Shown piece by piece: positions 6,637-9,025 of a DNA stretch of 9,025 nt (within the stretch, counting starts at the first letter, position 1; each line of letters begins with the position of its first letter). The stretch spans positions 1 through 9,025 of the forward strand of contig CALCCW010000134.1 of the NCBI GenBank assembly GCA_937900185.1, in the 5' to 3' direction. The notes under the pieces are model-generated. The model saw only the letters and a program-made list of their open reading frames with translations. It was not told the origin of the DNA and searched no databases. Source of the DNA: QQUK01 sp913009765. GTDB taxonomy: Bacteria > Zixibacteria > MSB-5A5 > GN15 > FEB-12. The position numbers were made by a program, and so were the translations under genes.

Positions 6637-6684
6637 TATATATTTGTGTATGCCGGGTAGGAAACGCATTTTGGAGCATAAACA

Positions 6685-7203
6685 ATGATGAGTACAGAGT
6701 TACAAACAGAACTTGAATTTTTGGTAAGCTTTTTCTCCAAGCCGGATTTTGAACTTATGGAACGAATTCGGCTCGGAGAAACTCCTCTTGGAGAAATCAA
6801 AAAGTCCGATTCTGAATTATCTTTTGCAGATGAAAAGATGGTACTTATAACCGAACTTTTTGTGAATTCTCAAAAAAACAGACCGGTATTTCCATTGGCA
6901 ACAGAATATTTTGAGGGTAACCGAGAAAAAGAGAGTTATTTGGAGCAATTGATTTCCTGTTATGCGGGAGATAATAAAACTGCTACTAATTATCCTCCTG
7001 ACCATTTAAAAGTTCTGTTAGAATTTCTCTTATTTAAATTATCCAATAATGATATTGCCGGAGCTAAAGATTTTTATACTATTTTTTTAAAACCATGGTA
7101 TAATAGGTTTACCAAGATGATTATAGACTGTACAGAAGACCTGTTGGCTGTTCGGTTAGTTGCTCTTATAAATGAAACAATGGTACACGTAGAAGAGATG
7201 TAA
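6685..7203 (+). CDS. TorD/DmsD-family molybdoenzyme chaperone
   Basis: This 172-residue, predicted all-helical cytoplasmic protein has no signal or membrane segment. The segment YPPDHLKVLLEFL (103-115) fits the conserved P-x-D-H-L...LEF motif of the TorD/DmsD/NarJ family, and the length is slightly short for that family. Such proteins bind the Tat signal of the apoenzyme, hold it until cofactor is inserted and then release it for export. The partner here is presumably the molybdoenzyme encoded upstream. Two adjacent ATG codons exist. The first (6685) is preferred because GGAG lies eight bases upstream. It follows the iron-sulfur gene after 107 bp and precedes the regulator by 11 bp. Confidence 0.85.
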   Translation: MMSTELQTELEFLVSFFSKPDFELMERIRLGETPLGEIKKSDSELSFADEKMVLITELFVNSQKNRPVFPLATEYFEGNREKESYLEQLISCYAGDNKTATNYPPDHLKVLLEFLLFKLSNNDIAGAKDFYTIFLKPWYNRFTKMIIDCTEDLLAVRLVALINETMVHVEEM

Positions 7204-7214
7204 AGGGTTTTTCC

Positions 7215-8844
7215 GTGGAAGATAGGTTGAATAACAAAGAAAATAATCAACATGTCTTAGATAATTTAGTGGAATCTATTTATGACGGACTTGTTGCGAT
7301 AGATAATGATTTCAAAATCTTGTATGTCAATAAGCAATTTGCGGAGATTTACGGTAAAGAACCTCATGATTTTATAGGTAAAAGATGTACTGATGTTATA
7401 GGTTTTGACCATTGTTATAAAAGTTGTCCACATCATAATGTTATTACTAATCATGCTGATTACTCAGAACATAGTCTGCATTGTCGAAAAAATGAGGCAG
7501 GTCCGTTTTGTGTTTCAGCCTCTCCAATTATTGATAAAGATGGGGAAACAATTGGAGTACTTGAGCTGTATCGAAATATGAAACGGTTGGGTATGTATAT
7601 CGGATCACTTGAAGAAACCAACGCTGCATTGATGGTTGAAAAAGATCGGCTGCATACTGTTTTAGATGATATTAGCGATGGATATTACACTGCGACACCG
7701 GAGGGAGTAATAACCTCAATTAATGATAAGCTGTTAAAAATTGTAAATAAAACAGCACAGGATTTAATTGGATATAAATGTGCTGATGTTCTTTGTTCAG
7801 ATGACTGTGATGATGATTGTCCTTTGCAATGGGCAGTGAAAAATAAAAAAAATGTTATCAATGCCCACCAACGGATGATCGTTGGTAAAGAGATGACCCC
7901 ATATGAGAAATCAATTATGGTTGTCAAAAATGCAAAGGGGAAAGTTGAATCTGTAATAGGTGTTATTAGTAAAGTCTCCGAAACAGTAGCGTTGAGAAAA
8001 AGTGCCGAGAATGCTTTTGAATATCATAATATTATTACAAAAAGTGATAATATGAAAGAGATTTTAGAACTTGTAGAAGAGTCAGCTCCAACAGATGCCC
8101 CTATATTGATAAAAGGCGAAACCGGAACCGGTAAAGAATTGATAGCAAAAGCAATTCAACGACTTTCGCATAGAAGAGATAAACCGTTTGTAAAAATAAA
8201 TTGTTCGGCATTAACAGAATCGCTTTTGGAATCGGAGCTGTTTGGTCATGCCAAGGGTGCATTTACGGGAGCGGTATTGAATTATGCCGGTAAATTTAAA
8301 AAAGCTGATAAAGGAACTATTTTTTTAGATGAAGTCGAAAATATGTCAGCTGCCCTGCAGTCAAAACTTTTGCGTGTGCTTGAAGAGCAGGAGTTTGAAC
8401 CTGTTGGATCTAATAGGTTGGAAAAAGTAAATGTGCGTATTATCGCAGCATCAAATCAAAATTTATTGGAATTGGTTGACAAAGGTGTTTTTCGTTCTGA
8501 TTTATATTATCGTTTGAATGTGATAAAAATTATTATACCTCCACTTCGTGAACGTAGTAGTGATATATCAGTATTGATAGATTATCGTTTACAATATTTG
8601 CGTAAAAAATACAATAAAGATATTTCTACTATTTCTACCAGAGGTATGAATGTACTGAAGCAGTATCATTGGCCGGGGAATATTCGTCAGCTTTTTGGAG
8701 CTTTGGAATATGCTTTTTTGAGAGCTAAAAACGAGAGGATTGAGCGTAAAGATTTACCTGAAGAAATATTTTTGAACCATAACAGCTTTGTAAAAGAATC
8801 TTCAAGTGCTGAATCAATTAACAAAAGTGAAATAGAACGACTGC
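7215..8844 (+). CDS. PAS-PAS-AAA+ sigma-54-dependent activator, 3' truncated
   Basis: 543 complete codons are real. The frame then enters adapter and ends falsely in IGRASCRERV. Two PAS sensor domains lie at about 12-120 and 143-258. The sigma-54 interaction domain follows at about 272-500, with Walker A GETGTGKE (301-308), GAFTGA (348-353), Walker B GTIFLDE (367-373), the FRSDLYYRLN arginine-finger region (426-435), PPLRER (442-447) and WPGNIRQL (486-493). The C-terminal Fis-type DNA-binding domain is missing because the contig ends. PAS1 carries C58, C67, C71, C90 and C99. PAS2 carries C189, C194, C198 and C202, suggesting metal or redox sensing. There is no receiver domain. The GTG start is chosen because AAAGGG lies seven bases upstream and 11 bp separate it from the chaperone stop. 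It probably controls this cluster. Confidence 0.93.
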
Positions 8845-8902
8845 AGATCGGAAGAGCGTCGTGTAGGGAAAGAGTGTAGATCTCGGTGGTCGCCGTATCA
8901 TT
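8845..8902 (-). other. Illumina P5 universal adapter
   Basis: The 58 bases are the exact reverse complement of the full TruSeq universal adapter: they start AGATCGGAAGAGCGTCGTG and end GCCGTATCATT. Genomic sequence stops at 8844. Translations across it give known artefact peptides: IGRASCRERV on the plus strand, and NDTATTEIYTLSLHDALPI and MIRRPPRSTLFPYTTLFRS on the minus strand. Confidence 0.98.
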
Positions 8903-9025
8903 AAAAAAAAAAATAAAAAACAAAGAAAAAAAAAAGAAAAAAAAGCAAGAAAAAAAGCAGAAAAAAAAAAAACAGGATAGACTGACAAAGTGCGGCGTGA
9001 CACGTCATACATGACTGTGACTAGA
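8903..9025. other. Non-biological read-through sequence at the contig end
   Basis: This starts as nearly pure A interrupted by scattered single bases, as in low-quality sequencing past the end of a library molecule, and ends in about 50 bases of mixed sequence. It lies outside the P5 adapter and has no coding or regulatory meaning. Confidence 0.92.

Noticed and set aside
8687..8923. Minus-strand ORF of 78 codons
   Set aside because: Its N-terminal part is poly-A and adapter translation (NDTATTEIYTLSLHDALPI) and the rest is the antisense of the regulator gene.
8818..9012. Minus-strand ORF of 64 codons at the right edge
   Set aside because: It is the reverse-strand translation of poly-A and the P5 adapter, containing the known artefact MIRRPPRSTLFPYTTLFRS.

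Overview
The window is an AT-rich bacterial fragment that appears to come from a diderm, anaerobically respiring organism. It encodes an outer-membrane porin, a Tat-exported molybdoenzyme and a secreted c-type cytochrome. The gene families would fit Deferribacterota or Desulfobacterota/Desulfuromonadia, but no marker gene settles the taxon. Only about 170..8844 is biological. Illumina library adapters occupy 104..169 (P7 side, with an index) and 8845..8902 (P5 side, complete). Outside them lies homopolymer-rich read-through sequence. The contig is therefore an assembly whose two ends were not trimmed, and the genes at both ends are cut by adapter.

Left part (170..1575): a minus-strand gene is truncated after its first ten codons. 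It is preceded by a promoter with both consensus hexamers and, just downstream of that promoter, a terminator-like hairpin. Next is a complete minus-strand SAM-dependent methyltransferase of the YrrT-like type. A 514-bp divergent intergenic region follows, with repeated ATGAAACA-type elements and a near-consensus sigma-54 promoter.

Main part (1576..8844, all plus strand): the order is a small secreted monohaem cytochrome c, a DUF3373-type outer-membrane beta-barrel, a hairpin plus a 120-bp fold-back repeat, a 752-residue Tat-exported molybdopterin oxidoreductase of the polysulfide/thiosulfate reductase (PsrA/PhsA) type, its four-cluster ferredoxin subunit (4-bp overlap), a TorD-type maturation chaperone, and a sigma-54 activator with two cysteine-rich PAS domains. 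The last gene is cut before its DNA-binding domain.

Inferred working model: the cluster is a periplasmic respiratory (or oxidising) module for a sulfur-, selenium- or arsenic-type substrate. The chaperone loads the molybdenum cofactor, and the Tat system exports the catalytic and iron-sulfur subunits together. Electrons may pass through the small cytochrome, because no PsrC/NrfD-type membrane anchor is encoded here. The porin may pass substrate or product across the outer membrane, and the PAS regulator would switch the cluster on with sigma-54 polymerase. The substrate cannot be read from the sequence.
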